A stretch of DNA of 64,000 nucleotides. It comes from Alphaproteobacteria bacterium. GTDB lineage: Bacteria > Pseudomonadota > Alphaproteobacteria > Rhodobacterales > Rhodobacteraceae. Shown here one piece after another: positions 1 to 9,601 of the stretch (position 1 is its first letter; every line of letters begins with the position of its first letter). Made by a program: the position numbers and the translations under genes. Where the stretch lies: NCBI GenBank assembly GCA_030431485.1, contig JAUIIR010000008.1:1-64000 (forward strand), written 5' to 3'. The notes beneath the pieces were generated by a model, which did no database searches, had not been told where the DNA came from, and saw only the letters and a list, made by a program, of their open reading frames with translations.

Positions 1-13
1 GGGAATCGCTGCC

Positions 14-2494
14 ATGTCTCGCTTTACCGCTCCGATTGCTGAACAGATCTGGGATATGAAATACCGGCTGAAAGAGGCGGATGGCACCGCTCTGGATCGG
101 ACGGTGGAAGACACGTGGCGCCGGATCGCGCGGTCTCTTGCCGAGGTGGAGGCGGAGCCTGTGGTCTGGGAAGAGCGATTCTACGATGCTTTGGAAGATT
201 TCAAATACCTGCCAGCGGGTCGCATTACGGCGGGTGCAGGCACGGCGCGGTCGGTGACGCTGTTTAACTGTTTCGTCATGGGCACGATCCCCGACAGCAT
301 GGGCGGCATTTTCGAGATGCTGAAAGAGGCCGCCCTGACCATGCAGCAGGGCGGCGGTATTGGCTATGATTTCAGCACCATCCGGCCAAAGGGTGCTGAT
401 GTGAAAGGTGTGGCGGCGGATGCGTCTGGCCCGCTGTCCTTCATGGACGTCTGGGACGCGATGTGCCGCACGATCATGTCGGCCGGGTCGCGTCGGGGCG
501 CAATGATGGCGACGATGCGCTGCGACCATCCCGACGTGGAGGATTTCATCGGCGCCAAGGCGGATGCGGCGCGGCTGCGCATGTTCAACCTGTCGGTGCT
601 GGTGACGGATGATTTTATGGAAGCCGTGAAGGCGGACGGGTCATGGGACCTGGTGTTTGATGGCAAGGTCTATCGCACGGTGCAGGCACGGGACCTGTGG
701 AACCGCATCATGCGCGCAACCTATGATTATGCTGAGCCGGGCGTGATTTTTATTGACCGGATCAATCAGGCCAATAACCTCAGCTATGTCGAGACCATCG
801 CAGCCACGAATCCCTGCGGCGAACAGCCGTTGCCGCCTTATGGTGCGTGTCTTTTGGGGTCGATCAACCTCGCGCGCTTGGTGACGGACCCGTTTGAGGA
901 TGCCGCTGCGCTGGACGAAAGCGCGCTGAACGAATTGGTCGCGACTGCCGTGCGCATGATGGACAACGTCGTGGACGCGTCGAAATTCCCGCTCGAGGCG
1001 CAGCGGGCCGAGGCGCAGGCCAAGCGGCGGATCGGCTTGGGTGTGACCGGGCTGGCAGATGCGCTCTTGATGCTGGGTCTGCGCTATGGCTCGGATGAGG
1101 CGGCGCGCCAGACCGAGCGCTGGTTGCACGCGATTGCCCGCGCTGCATATCTGGCGTCGGTCGAGTTGGCGAAGGAGAAGGGCCCGTTCCCGCTGTTCGA
1201 TGCGGAGAAGTATCTTGCGTCTGGGACGATGCAGATGATGGACGAGGATGTGCGTGATGCGATCCGCGAACATGGCATCCGCAATGCGCTGCTCACGTCG
1301 ATCGCGCCGACGGGGACGATTTCGCTTTATGCCGGGAACGTGTCGTCGGGGATCGAGCCGGTCTTTGCCTATGCCTACACGCGCAAGGTCTTGCAGAAGG
1401 ACGGCACGCGGACCGAGGAAGAGGTGGTCGATTACGCCGTCCAGATGTGGCGCGATAAGTTCGGCGACCGCGACCTGCCCGACTATTTCGTGAACGCCCA
1501 GACGCTGGCCCCGCTGGAGCACGTAAAGATGCAGGCGGCGGCACAGAAATGGGTGGATTCCTCGATCTCGAAGACGATCAACTGCCCGGAGGACATTTCC
1601 TTCGAGGCCTTCAAAGACGTCTACATGGAGGCGTTCGAGACCGGCTGCAAAGGCTGCACGACCTACCGCCCCAACGATGTGACCGGGTCGGTGCTGAGTG
1701 TGGCGGAGGAGAAGAAATCCTCCATCGCAGAGCGCCTTGAACAGCTAATGGTCAAAAAGGGAACAAATGCCAAGAAGCTAGCCGAAGCTGCGGATCTCAA
1801 TCCCACCGGCATATACGACATACTCAAGGGCAAGAGCGCATCTCCAAAGACTTCAACGATTCAGAAGATCGCAATTGCGTTAGAAGTTTCGGTTGCTGAG
1901 TTGCTTGGTGAAACGCCCGAAGTGATCGCCAAGACAGACGAAGAACCGCAGCAGCCGCATGGCGACGTGATCTACATGTCAGAGCCTTTGGACCGCCCCA
2001 AGGCATTGGAGGGCGCGACCTACAAACTGAAATGGCCGGATAGCGAACACGCGATTTACCTGACGATCAATGACATCATCGTCGGTGGGCACCGCCGCCC
2101 CTTCGAGGTGTTCATCAACTCCAAGAACATGGAACATTTCGCCTGGACCGTGGCTCTGACGCGGATGATCTCGGCTGTGTTCCGGCGCGGGGGCGACGTA
2201 TCGTTTGTGGTCGAGGAACTCAAAGCCGTGTTCGATCCGCGCGGCGGCGCGTGGGTGCAGGGCAAATATATCCCTTCGATCCTTGCCGCCATTGGCGGTG
2301 TGATCGAACAGCACATGATCGCCATCGGGTTCCTTGCGGGCGAAGGCATGGGCCTGAAATCCGATCCTCAAGCGCAAGTGGTAAACCTCGACGCCCCGCG
2401 CGGCAAGGCGTGCCCGTCCTGCGGACAATATGACATGCGCATGGTAGAAGGATGCATGACATGTGGCTCTTGCGGCCACAGCAAGTGCGGCTGA
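14..2494 (+). CDS. nrdJ: Adenosylcobalamin-dependent (class II) ribonucleoside-diphosphate reductase with an inserted XRE-type HTH domain
   Basis: 826 aa ORF with RNR motifs (NPCGEQPLPPYGACLLGSINLARLV, GCKGCTTYRPNDVTGSVL) and a C-terminal redox Cys cluster (CPSCGQYDMRMVEGCMTCGSCGHSKCG). Residues from about 569 form an additional HTH domain. Confidence 0.95.
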   Translation: MSRFTAPIAEQIWDMKYRLKEADGTALDRTVEDTWRRIARSLAEVEAEPVVWEERFYDALEDFKYLPAGRITAGAGTARSVTLFNCFVMGTIPDSMGGIFEMLKEAALTMQQGGGIGYDFSTIRPKGADVKGVAADASGPLSFMDVWDAMCRTIMSAGSRRGAMMATMRCDHPDVEDFIGAKADAARLRMFNLSVLVTDDFMEAVKADGSWDLVFDGKVYRTVQARDLWNRIMRATYDYAEPGVIFIDRINQANNLSYVETIAATNPCGEQPLPPYGACLLGSINLARLVTDPFEDAAALDESALNELVATAVRMMDNVVDASKFPLEAQRAEAQAKRRIGLGVTGLADALLMLGLRYGSDEAARQTERWLHAIARAAYLASVELAKEKGPFPLFDAEKYLASGTMQMMDEDVRDAIREHGIRNALLTSIAPTGTISLYAGNVSSGIEPVFAYAYTRKVLQKDGTRTEEEVVDYAVQMWRDKFGDRDLPDYFVNAQTLAPLEHVKMQAAAQKWVDSSISKTINCPEDISFEAFKDVYMEAFETGCKGCTTYRPNDVTGSVLSVAEEKKSSIAERLEQLMVKKGTNAKKLAEAADLNPTGIYDILKGKSASPKTSTIQKIAIALEVSVAELLGETPEVIAKTDEEPQQPHGDVIYMSEPLDRPKALEGATYKLKWPDSEHAIYLTINDIIVGGHRRPFEVFINSKNMEHFAWTVALTRMISAVFRRGGDVSFVVEELKAVFDPRGGAWVQGKYIPSILAAIGGVIEQHMIAIGFLAGEGMGLKSDPQAQVVNLDAPRGKACPSCGQYDMRMVEGCMTCGSCGHSKCG
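1718..1923 (+). other. XRE/Cro-CI-like helix-turn-helix domain embedded in frame in NrdJ
   Basis: Translation SSIAERLEQLMVKKGTNAKKLAEAADLNPTGIYDILKGKSASPKTSTIQKIAIALEVSVAELLGETPEV matches the N-terminal DNA-binding domain pattern of phage-type/S24 repressors. It contains CTA, ATA and TTA codons that are rare in the flanking sequence. Confidence 0.85.
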
Positions 2495-2616
2495 CGCGCC
2501 ACTGCGTTCGGTTATCTTAATTCTTGATCACTTTGATGCCATCAGAAAGTCTGCGGATGCCTTATTTGGAGGCTGAGACTAGGGGCCGGAAAATGTGTCC
2601 TGACCCTCAAGACTTC

Positions 2617-4062
2617 TTAAAAATTGACGACGACGTTGAGAGCTGCTCCTGTCCAGTTGGGAGCAATTCCGCCCGTTACGTTGGTGATCCCATTACCGGG
2701 TACGGACACGGCGATAAGCCCGGTCAGAAAGGTGTTCCGGTTGATGATGCGTTTGTATTCAAGGAAGAAATCGTCGGAGAGGTGCGGGTCTGTGACCCCG
2801 GTGACGACGTTCGCCTGAGAGCCAGTGGTGTCGACGCGCGTGGCCTGTCCAAACTGAACCGGGCTGCGCAACTCATTGGCACGGATGTGGGTGTAACGGA
2901 AGGTCAGCGTGTCGCGCTGCGAGGGCTGCAGGCTGAGAGCAAGCGAATGCGCATTCACGTTTGAATTGATGAAGGTCGAGGCCGATTTCGTCCCCGTGGC
3001 CCAGGCCGTAGGACTACCCTCGTAGTAAAGCGGGTCAAACCGTTCCAGCCGCGAGGTATCCGGATCGTCGCCGGAAAACGTCTGGAAACCATAGGTGATT
3101 GTCGGCGACCAAGGCAGATCGGGCATGGCGTAGATCGCCTGAACCCGGCCTGCATTCGATTGCAGGTCGATCTTGTCGTTCCATTGGAAGGCGACATCAC
3201 CGGTAAAGGTCCAATTCTGGAAAGCCCCGTCGAATGGGTTGGTCTTGGCGTAAAGGCTGATGGTTTCGGTTCCCTCACGTGCGCCGGGCGTCACAATAGG
3301 TGCGCCAACGCCGCCGGGGGCCGCCTGCGGATAGGGGGTTTCTGAATTCAGCACTTTGACATAGGTGCCTCCAAAATACGCGCCTCGCGGACTGTCATAG
3401 CGCAAGTCGAAACCCGCCAGTTCGTTCTTGCCGTCCGATGAGGGCAATTCGTTGGGATCGAGATAGAAGGCAGTTCCCGTCAGCCCGTTCTGAGACAGAC
3501 GCGCGTAAGCATTCTTCTCCCATGCCTTGCGGGGGCCGAATTTAAGCGCGCCGCGTTCAAAGCCGCTGCTGGCACCAGTTGTTATGATCATCCCGGTGCC
3601 CAGCCGTAACTCGCGTGGACCTACGGAAAGGTCGTAGGACAACCCGCCGGAGTCTCCGCCGCGAAGCCCCAGGTAAGCTTCTTCCAGAGTGATCTCGCCA
3701 TTGTCGCCCTCGTCGTAAGGGTCGGCGCCGAAGGTGTAGGAGGCCACCCCGGACAGCTTGCCATACAGCGTCGCCCCGCCGTCCAGCATGTAGTCAAAGC
3801 TAAGACCGGGTTTGATGTAGGCCTCTCTCCAGGACTTGTCTGAATCGTAGCCGCTGCCCGGCGCGGTGATCGCGGCAAGGTCCCAGAACGCGTTCCCTTC
3901 GGCGGCAGCGTACAGTCCCGCCTGCAGATGCCAGCGCAAAGACAACCCGTTGGCATCATATAGAAGCGTCTGGTCCGAACCCTTAGCAAAGCCCGTTCCG
4001 CCAAGAGTTTGCGCTGCAATCAAAGCCACAGCGCACGTGCCAAAACGATGTTTCAAATGCAT
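2617..4062 (-). CDS. Alginate-export-like outer membrane beta-barrel protein
   Basis: 481 aa, N-terminal signal peptide, beta-barrel-like alternating pattern, C-terminal aromatic residue (NVVVNF); resembles the Alginate_exp family. Confidence 0.7.
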   Translation of the reverse strand: MHLKHRFGTCAVALIAAQTLGGTGFAKGSDQTLLYDANGLSLRWHLQAGLYAAAEGNAFWDLAAITAPGSGYDSDKSWREAYIKPGLSFDYMLDGGATLYGKLSGVASYTFGADPYDEGDNGEITLEEAYLGLRGGDSGGLSYDLSVGPRELRLGTGMIITTGASSGFERGALKFGPRKAWEKNAYARLSQNGLTGTAFYLDPNELPSSDGKNELAGFDLRYDSPRGAYFGGTYVKVLNSETPYPQAAPGGVGAPIVTPGAREGTETISLYAKTNPFDGAFQNWTFTGDVAFQWNDKIDLQSNAGRVQAIYAMPDLPWSPTITYGFQTFSGDDPDTSRLERFDPLYYEGSPTAWATGTKSASTFINSNVNAHSLALSLQPSQRDTLTFRYTHIRANELRSPVQFGQATRVDTTGSQANVVTGVTDPHLSDDFFLEYKRIINRNTFLTGLIAVSVPGNGITNVTGGIAPNWTGAALNVVVNF

Positions 4063-4368
4063 ACCTCGCCATTTTTAAACAGGCCATGCCACGGCCCACC
4101 ATTGGTTTGAATACAAAGCTACCCCATAACCCTGGCCATCAAAAGAATTGTACGCATCAAACACAAAGCAAGGGAAAAAGTGCCAAACTTGGGCGAAAAG
4201 CGAGAACAACACTTTCTTGGGGCATTATTTTTGTGTCACATGAGTTTTGGAAAAAGTGCAAAGTTCTTGCCTGTCTGATCCGGAAGCTACCATTCCGTCT
4301 GAATTGGCAAGCGCTTTCTCGGTTATTTTGCTCTTGCGTTTGATCACGCCAAAACCAGAGGGTCATAG

Positions 4369-6210
4369 ATGAAACGTCACGTATATGGATGCGCGTGCTG
4401 CAGCGGTTATTTTGGAGAATTTCTCAAATCCAACGAAGGGGTGAAGCAACTCAAGTCCAAAGCCAGCCAAGGGTGGTCGTGTAACTGGGGCGTGGATTGG
4501 TCGAGCCTCGGGCGCCGGGATTTCCTTAAAGGCGGCACAGTCGCGGCGGGTCTTGCGGCGCTGCCTGCCGGTCGCGCCAAAGCGCAAGCCGAAACCACGA
4601 CGGTATTCATCGGTGGAACGGTACTGACGGTTGATGCCGACTTCTCCGAAGCCGAGGCTATTGCAATCCGTGGTGAGCGGATTCTCGCTGTCGGCCGCGA
4701 AGCCGAGGTCCGGGAAGCGGCTGGCGCGGACGCGTCTGTGGTCGACCGCTCGGGCAAGACGGTCCTGCCGGGTTTCATCGACGCGCATACACATGTCGTT
4801 GCCGGATCTATCGTCGATTCCCTCATGGATTACGTTGGCATGGCGCGGTTCCAAACAGCCGAGCAGGTGTTGTCCCATATCGCGGCCCGCGCCGCCGAAA
4901 CCCCCGCAGGCGAATGGCTTGCGTTCAGGAACTATGATCCCGCGGTTCAGGCAGGTCCCGACGCGCTCACCTTCGCAGAGCTGGATGCGGTCAGTACCGA
5001 CCATCCGATCCTCGTTATGAATGCCTCGGGGCACATCGCCTATGCCAACAGCGCAGCCTTTGCCGTCGCCGAAATCCCCGATGATATCCCGAACCCGCCG
5101 GGCGGGGAGTACGAACGCGACGCCGACGGTAAGCTGACCGGTGTGATGAAGAACAACGTGGCCTTCACGCCGGTTGCGTCGCGCAATCCGGCGATGGCGA
5201 GTGTAGACCCGATCACCGGACTTATTTCACTGCTGCGGAAGTGGAACCAGTTCGGTCTTACCACCGTGTCGGAGTTGAGCCTCGGCGGACTTTCGCAATC
5301 GCCTGCCGATGTCGAGGTCATGATGGCGGCCGAACAGTCGGGCCAGCTCACCGCGCGGGTCCGCGCCTATCCCTTTTACACGATCGGGACCGAGGCTTGG
5401 GACGCCGCAGGTGTCCGACCCGGTGACGGCACGCCGATTGCGCGGATCGCGGGCTATAAGCTTGTCGCGGACGGTTCGAACCAAGGGTACACCGGCTTGC
5501 AGCGCGAGCCCTACAAGGGCTCCGATGACCGCGGACTCGCCTACATGTCGCGCGAAGACCTAACGGCAACAGCCATCGACCGTGCCAGCAAGGGATGGCA
5601 GCTGGCGATTCACGGTAACGGTGATGCGGGGATCGACAATATCCTAGACGCCTGTGACGCGATGCGCGAGGCCGGGATCGACATGACGCAGGTCCGCGTG
5701 CGGATCGAACACTGCTCAATCCTCCACGACGAACAGATCGCCCGGATGCGCGATCTCAACGTCTCCGCAAGCTTCCTCATCGGCCACGTTCACTATTGGG
5801 GCGTTGCCATGCGTGACGACGTCTTCGGCGAGGAAAAAGCGCAATTGCTTGACCGCTGTAAGAGCGTTGAAGACGCGGGCGTCGGTTTCACCCTCCATTC
5901 GGATTTCATGGTTACCGACCCGGTGCCACTCCATATGATCGAGATGGCTGTCACACGCCGCACCTTTAAAGAGCCGGACTATGTGCTGGCCCCCCAAGAG
6001 CGTATCTCGGTCGAGTCGGCCATTCGGGCGGTCACGTCGGAAGCAGCGTGGCAGCTGTTCTCCGAGCACGAGATTGGCACCTTGGAGGCCGGCAAATTCG
6101 CCGACATGGTCATCCTCGATTCCGATCCGCGGACGGTCGATCCGGACGAGATTAAAAGCATTGCGGTTCTCGAGACGTGGATGAACGGGACCCGAGTGTA
6201 CGCCGCGTGA
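4369..6210 (+). CDS. Amidohydrolase family protein (Amidohydro_3/YtcJ-like), Tat-exported
   Basis: FIDAHTHVV metal-binding motif, IHGNGDAGID, HSDFMVTDP, C-terminal GTLEAGKFADMVILDSDP; Tat motif RRDFLKGG after a 50-residue N-terminal extension. Confidence 0.85.
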   Translation: MKRHVYGCACCSGYFGEFLKSNEGVKQLKSKASQGWSCNWGVDWSSLGRRDFLKGGTVAAGLAALPAGRAKAQAETTTVFIGGTVLTVDADFSEAEAIAIRGERILAVGREAEVREAAGADASVVDRSGKTVLPGFIDAHTHVVAGSIVDSLMDYVGMARFQTAEQVLSHIAARAAETPAGEWLAFRNYDPAVQAGPDALTFAELDAVSTDHPILVMNASGHIAYANSAAFAVAEIPDDIPNPPGGEYERDADGKLTGVMKNNVAFTPVASRNPAMASVDPITGLISLLRKWNQFGLTTVSELSLGGLSQSPADVEVMMAAEQSGQLTARVRAYPFYTIGTEAWDAAGVRPGDGTPIARIAGYKLVADGSNQGYTGLQREPYKGSDDRGLAYMSREDLTATAIDRASKGWQLAIHGNGDAGIDNILDACDAMREAGIDMTQVRVRIEHCSILHDEQIARMRDLNVSASFLIGHVHYWGVAMRDDVFGEEKAQLLDRCKSVEDAGVGFTLHSDFMVTDPVPLHMIEMAVTRRTFKEPDYVLAPQERISVESAIRAVTSEAAWQLFSEHEIGTLEAGKFADMVILDSDPRTVDPDEIKSIAVLETWMNGTRVYAA

Positions 6211-6662
6211 CCTCGCAAGTGGTTCCCCATACTCGGGTCCCGGCCTTACATCACGTTTGATCTTTGTTGCGCAGCTTTCCAAATTCGGTTCGCCGAGAAC
6301 TGAATTTCCCGACAGTGTCACAATGACGAACTGGTGATCTCATCGAGGTAATGCGTGGTCATCTGAATGTACCTGGTATCGGCGCCAACAGAATGCACCC
6401 GAGGAAGCCACTTGGCATCATTTTGGTGTCTCTCATGTCGGGCCAAGCCCGTGCGAATCGTAATGTGATTTCTATACGGGCGAATTATCGGCTGCGGGCA
6501 TCTTTGCAGGAAAATCGAGCGGGAGACTGGCGAGAAGCGCTTAATTTGGCTGAACTTTCTTGCAATCGGCGCAACGGCGCGGTTTCCGTCTCGGGTTCTC
6601 CTGACTATACTCATCCATGTGAAGTGCACGGAACGGGCGTGTGGCGAAGGGGATGCATGACG

Positions 6663-6944
6663 ATGATACGGTCTGAGTTGATTCAAAAGATTGCTGACGA
6701 CAATCCGCATTTGTACCAGCGCGATGTGGAGCGGATCGTGAACACCATCTTCGAAGAAATCATCGACGCGATGGCGCGGGGAGACCGGGTCGAACTGCGT
6801 GGCTTTGGTGCGTTCTCGGTGAAAAAGCGCGAAGCGCGGACCGGGCGCAACCCACGGACCGGTGAGGCTGTCGATGTAGAGGAAAAGCACGTGCCGTTTT
6901 TCAAGACCGGCAAATTGCTTCGGGATAGATTAAACGGAAAGTAA
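6663..6944 (+). CDS. ihfB: Integration host factor subunit beta
   Basis: [33 protein letters not shown]...[33 protein letters not shown]; clear HU/IHF family. Start trimmed from the ORF call at 6351. Confidence 0.95.
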   Translation: MIRSELIQKIADDNPHLYQRDVERIVNTIFEEIIDAMARGDRVELRGFGAFSVKKREARTGRNPRTGEAVDVEEKHVPFFKTGKLLRDRLNGK

Positions 6945-6950
6945 ACTCTG

Positions 6951-7301
6951 ATGCGATACATTCGCTATGCATTTCTTGCGGCGCTGGCCATTGTGCTGGT
7001 GTCCATCGCTCTTGCTAATCGCGGCATGGTCATGCTGCAGTTGCTGCCCTCCGGGTTGGCTGATCTGGCGGGCATGAACCGGTCCATCGAATTGCCGCTT
7101 TTCATTGTAATCTTTGGTGGCATCGTCGCTGGTTTGCTTATCGGGTTTGTCTGGGAGTGGCTGCGCGAGCACAAGCACCGCGCCGCGGCGGCCCAACGTC
7201 AGGCCGAGGTGAAGCGGCTTGAGCGGGAATTGCGCCGGACCAAGGCCGAGCGTGACAAGGACAAAGACGAAGTTCTGGCGCTTCTTGACGAGGCGAGCTG
7301 A
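6951..7301 (+). CDS. LapA-domain (DUF1049) inner membrane protein
   Basis: Two TM helices and a charged C-terminal coil; directly follows ihfB as in related genomes. Confidence 0.8.
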   Translation: MRYIRYAFLAALAIVLVSIALANRGMVMLQLLPSGLADLAGMNRSIELPLFIVIFGGIVAGLLIGFVWEWLREHKHRAAAAQRQAEVKRLERELRRTKAERDKDKDEVLALLDEAS

Positions 7302-7310
7302 GCAGCTGCA

Positions 7311-7967
7311 ATGACTTCGGGAATTCGTGTGAAGATCTGCGGGCTGACGCGGCCTGAAGACGTGTCTGCTGCGGCAGACGCAGGGGCGGCTTATGCCGGT
7401 TTCGTGTTTTTCCCCAAGAGCCCCCGTAATGTCACAATCGAGACTGCGCGTGACTTGGCGGTTGAAGTGCCTGTCGGCGTGGCCAAGGTCGCCTTGGTGG
7501 TGAACGCGGATGACGCGCTTCTGGATGCGATCACCGGAGTGGTGCCTATCGACATTCTGCAATTGCATGGCGCGGAAACGCCCGAGCGGGTGGCGGAGGT
7601 GCGTGCCCGCACCGGGTTGCCCGTAATGAAGGCTGTTGGTGTTGCGGATGACGAAGATGTTGCCGCGCTGGACCTTTACGCGGAGGTCGCGGACCAGATT
7701 CTGGTCGATGCAAAGCCCCCTAAAAACGCGGAACTGCCGGGCGGAAATGGAGTGTCCTTCGACTGGCGGCTGATCTCGGCCCGTCGTTGGTCAAAGCCGT
7801 GGATGCTCGCTGGTGGGCTTACGCCCGAGAACGTGGCGGAGGCGATCGCGCTGACCGGCGCAAAACAGGTGGATGTGTCGTCGGGTGTCGAGGCGTCGCC
7901 CGGCATCAAGGATGCCGGTTTGATCCGGGAGTTCATTGAGGCAACCCGCGTCCCTGTGAAGCTCTAG
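7311..7967 (+). CDS. trpF: Phosphoribosylanthranilate isomerase
   Basis: [60 protein letters not shown]. Confidence 0.95.
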   Translation: MTSGIRVKICGLTRPEDVSAAADAGAAYAGFVFFPKSPRNVTIETARDLAVEVPVGVAKVALVVNADDALLDAITGVVPIDILQLHGAETPERVAEVRARTGLPVMKAVGVADDEDVAALDLYAEVADQILVDAKPPKNAELPGGNGVSFDWRLISARRWSKPWMLAGGLTPENVAEAIALTGAKQVDVSSGVEASPGIKDAGLIREFIEATRVPVKL

Positions 7968-7994
7968 CGGACGCGGCAGTGCGTCCGGGTTTTC
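7968..7994 (+). terminator. Rho-independent terminator after trpF
   Basis: CGGACGC-GGCAGT-GCGTCCG hairpin followed by GGTTTT. Confidence 0.6.
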
Positions 7995-8060
7995 CGGTGG
8001 CGGAAAGCCTGCGGCTCTGCCCCAGACACAGAAGTATTCTAAACCAGAGAAATGGCGAGG

Positions 8061-9107
8061 TCAGGCTACTGTGCCGACCGCCTCGGATACGGATTTGAGG
8101 CCATCGCGTTTGAGCAGGTCGTCGAGACCCTGGACGATCCTTGGGACAAGGCTCAGACCCTCGTAGGTCAATGCAGAGTAGAGCTGCACGGCAGATGCGC
8201 CTGATTTAATCTTGGTGTAGGCGTCTTCTGCTGATGCAATCCCACCGACGCCGATAATTGGCACCTGGCCTTTGGTTGCGCGATAAAGCTGGGCCAGCAC
8301 GCGGGTCGATTTTTCAAACAGCGGCCGGCCGGAGAGCCCGCCTTTTTCGCCTCTGTGGGCCGACACCAGACCGTCGCGGTCTAGCGTCGTGTTGGTGGCG
8401 ATCAATCCGTCAATTCCGGAGCTGAGCGCGACGTCGGACACATCGGAGATCTCGGCATCGGTCAGGTCCGGTGCGATTTTGAGAAAGATCGGGATCGGGC
8501 GGTCTAGACCATTGCGGGTCTCCATCACCCCAGCCAGTAGTGCCGAAAGCGCATCTTTGCCTTGCAGGTCGCGGAGCTTCTCGGTGTTCGGCGAGCTGAC
8601 ATTGACCGTTGCAAAATCGAGATACGCGGCGCAGGTGGCCAGAACGGTAGCAAAATCGGCGGCCCGGTTCTCGCTGTCCTTATTGGCTCCAAGATTGAGG
8701 CCTATGACGGCATCTCGAGGGCGGTCCTTGAGCCGGTTTGCAATGGCTGACATGCCGTCATTGTTGAAGCCGAAGCGGTTGATCACGGCGCGGTCTTCGG
8801 TCAGCCGGAACAGGCGCGGTTTCGGGTTGCCAGGCTGGGGGCGTGGCGTGGCGGCTCCAACTTCAAGGAAGCCGAACCCAGCCCGGGACAGAGGGCGCAG
8901 AGCGGTCGCGTTCTTGTCAAAACCTGCTGCCAAGCCAACCGGATTGGGTAGTAAAAGCCCAGCGAAGCTGGTGCGCAGCCGCGAGCTGGTGACAGTGCCT
9001 GTCGTCGGTGAGAGGCCTAGTTGGAGCGCTTTGAGAGCCAACCCATGCGCTGTTTCGGGATCGAAACGGTGCAGCAGGCGCAGACCGGTCTGTTCGATCA
9101 GGCTCAT
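8061..9107 (-). CDS. pyrD: Dihydroorotate dehydrogenase (quinone)
   Basis: 348 aa; [83 protein letters not shown]. Confidence 0.95.
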   Translation of the reverse strand: MSLIEQTGLRLLHRFDPETAHGLALKALQLGLSPTTGTVTSSRLRTSFAGLLLPNPVGLAAGFDKNATALRPLSRAGFGFLEVGAATPRPQPGNPKPRLFRLTEDRAVINRFGFNNDGMSAIANRLKDRPRDAVIGLNLGANKDSENRAADFATVLATCAAYLDFATVNVSSPNTEKLRDLQGKDALSALLAGVMETRNGLDRPIPIFLKIAPDLTDAEISDVSDVALSSGIDGLIATNTTLDRDGLVSAHRGEKGGLSGRPLFEKSTRVLAQLYRATKGQVPIIGVGGIASAEDAYTKIKSGASAVQLYSALTYEGLSLVPRIVQGLDDLLKRDGLKSVSEAVGTVA

Positions 9108-9439
9108 GTCAGATCATCCGGGAAAACATGGCTGCCACTCTCCAGAGGCAGGGGTTTGGCCCAGAGGACGTCGGCCAAGCGCAGCGGTCCATAGAGATGC
9201 GGAAAGAGCGCGCCGCCGCGGGACGGCTCCCACCGCAGGTCTCCGGACATTGTGCGTTCGTCATAGGCCAGAAGCATCAGCCCGTCCGCGCCTGCGAAAT
9301 GTTTGGTTGCGGTTTCGCGCACCTGCTCGGCGGTCGAGAAATGCACATAGCCATCGGCCACGTCAATCGGGGCACCGGCGGTTTCGCCTTGGGCCTGCAG
9401 GGCGGCCCATTCGTCAGAGCGGAGGATCTTGTAAATCAT
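9104..9439 (-). CDS. DUF952 domain-containing protein
   Basis: [18 protein letters not shown]...[25 protein letters not shown]...[19 protein letters not shown]; 4-bp overlap with pyrD start. Start trimmed to the conserved Met. Confidence 0.85.
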   Translation of the reverse strand: MIYKILRSDEWAALQAQGETAGAPIDVADGYVHFSTAEQVRETATKHFAGADGLMLLAYDERTMSGDLRWEPSRGGALFPHLYGPLRLADVLWAKPLPLESGSHVFPDDLT

Positions 9440-9601
9440 GCATGCGATGTGCCGTTTGCACGCTGTCGCGTCAAGCGCCGTCATGTGCCCGTTGCACAAG
9501 CGGTGGATTGGGAAATGCGCGGGGAGCCCCTGCGTAAGTTTTGACTCCCCCCGCGTGCCGATGCACGATTGCGCCATAACAATCCGACAGAGAGGACTCA
9601 C

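Noticed and set aside
641-1522. 293-aa ORF antisense to nrdJ
   Set aside because: Arg/His-rich low-complexity composition typical of GC-rich antisense shadow ORFs; fully covered by the well-supported nrdJ frame.
1718-1950. HTH segment as a separate overlapping gene or a frameshift artefact
   Set aside because: There is no stop or frame change; RNR sequence resumes in the same frame on both sides, so it is an in-frame insertion.
6351-6662. N-terminal extension of the IHF beta ORF
   Set aside because: IHF beta begins at MIRSELIQK; the upstream in-frame extension is non-coding-like and would be unique to this protein.
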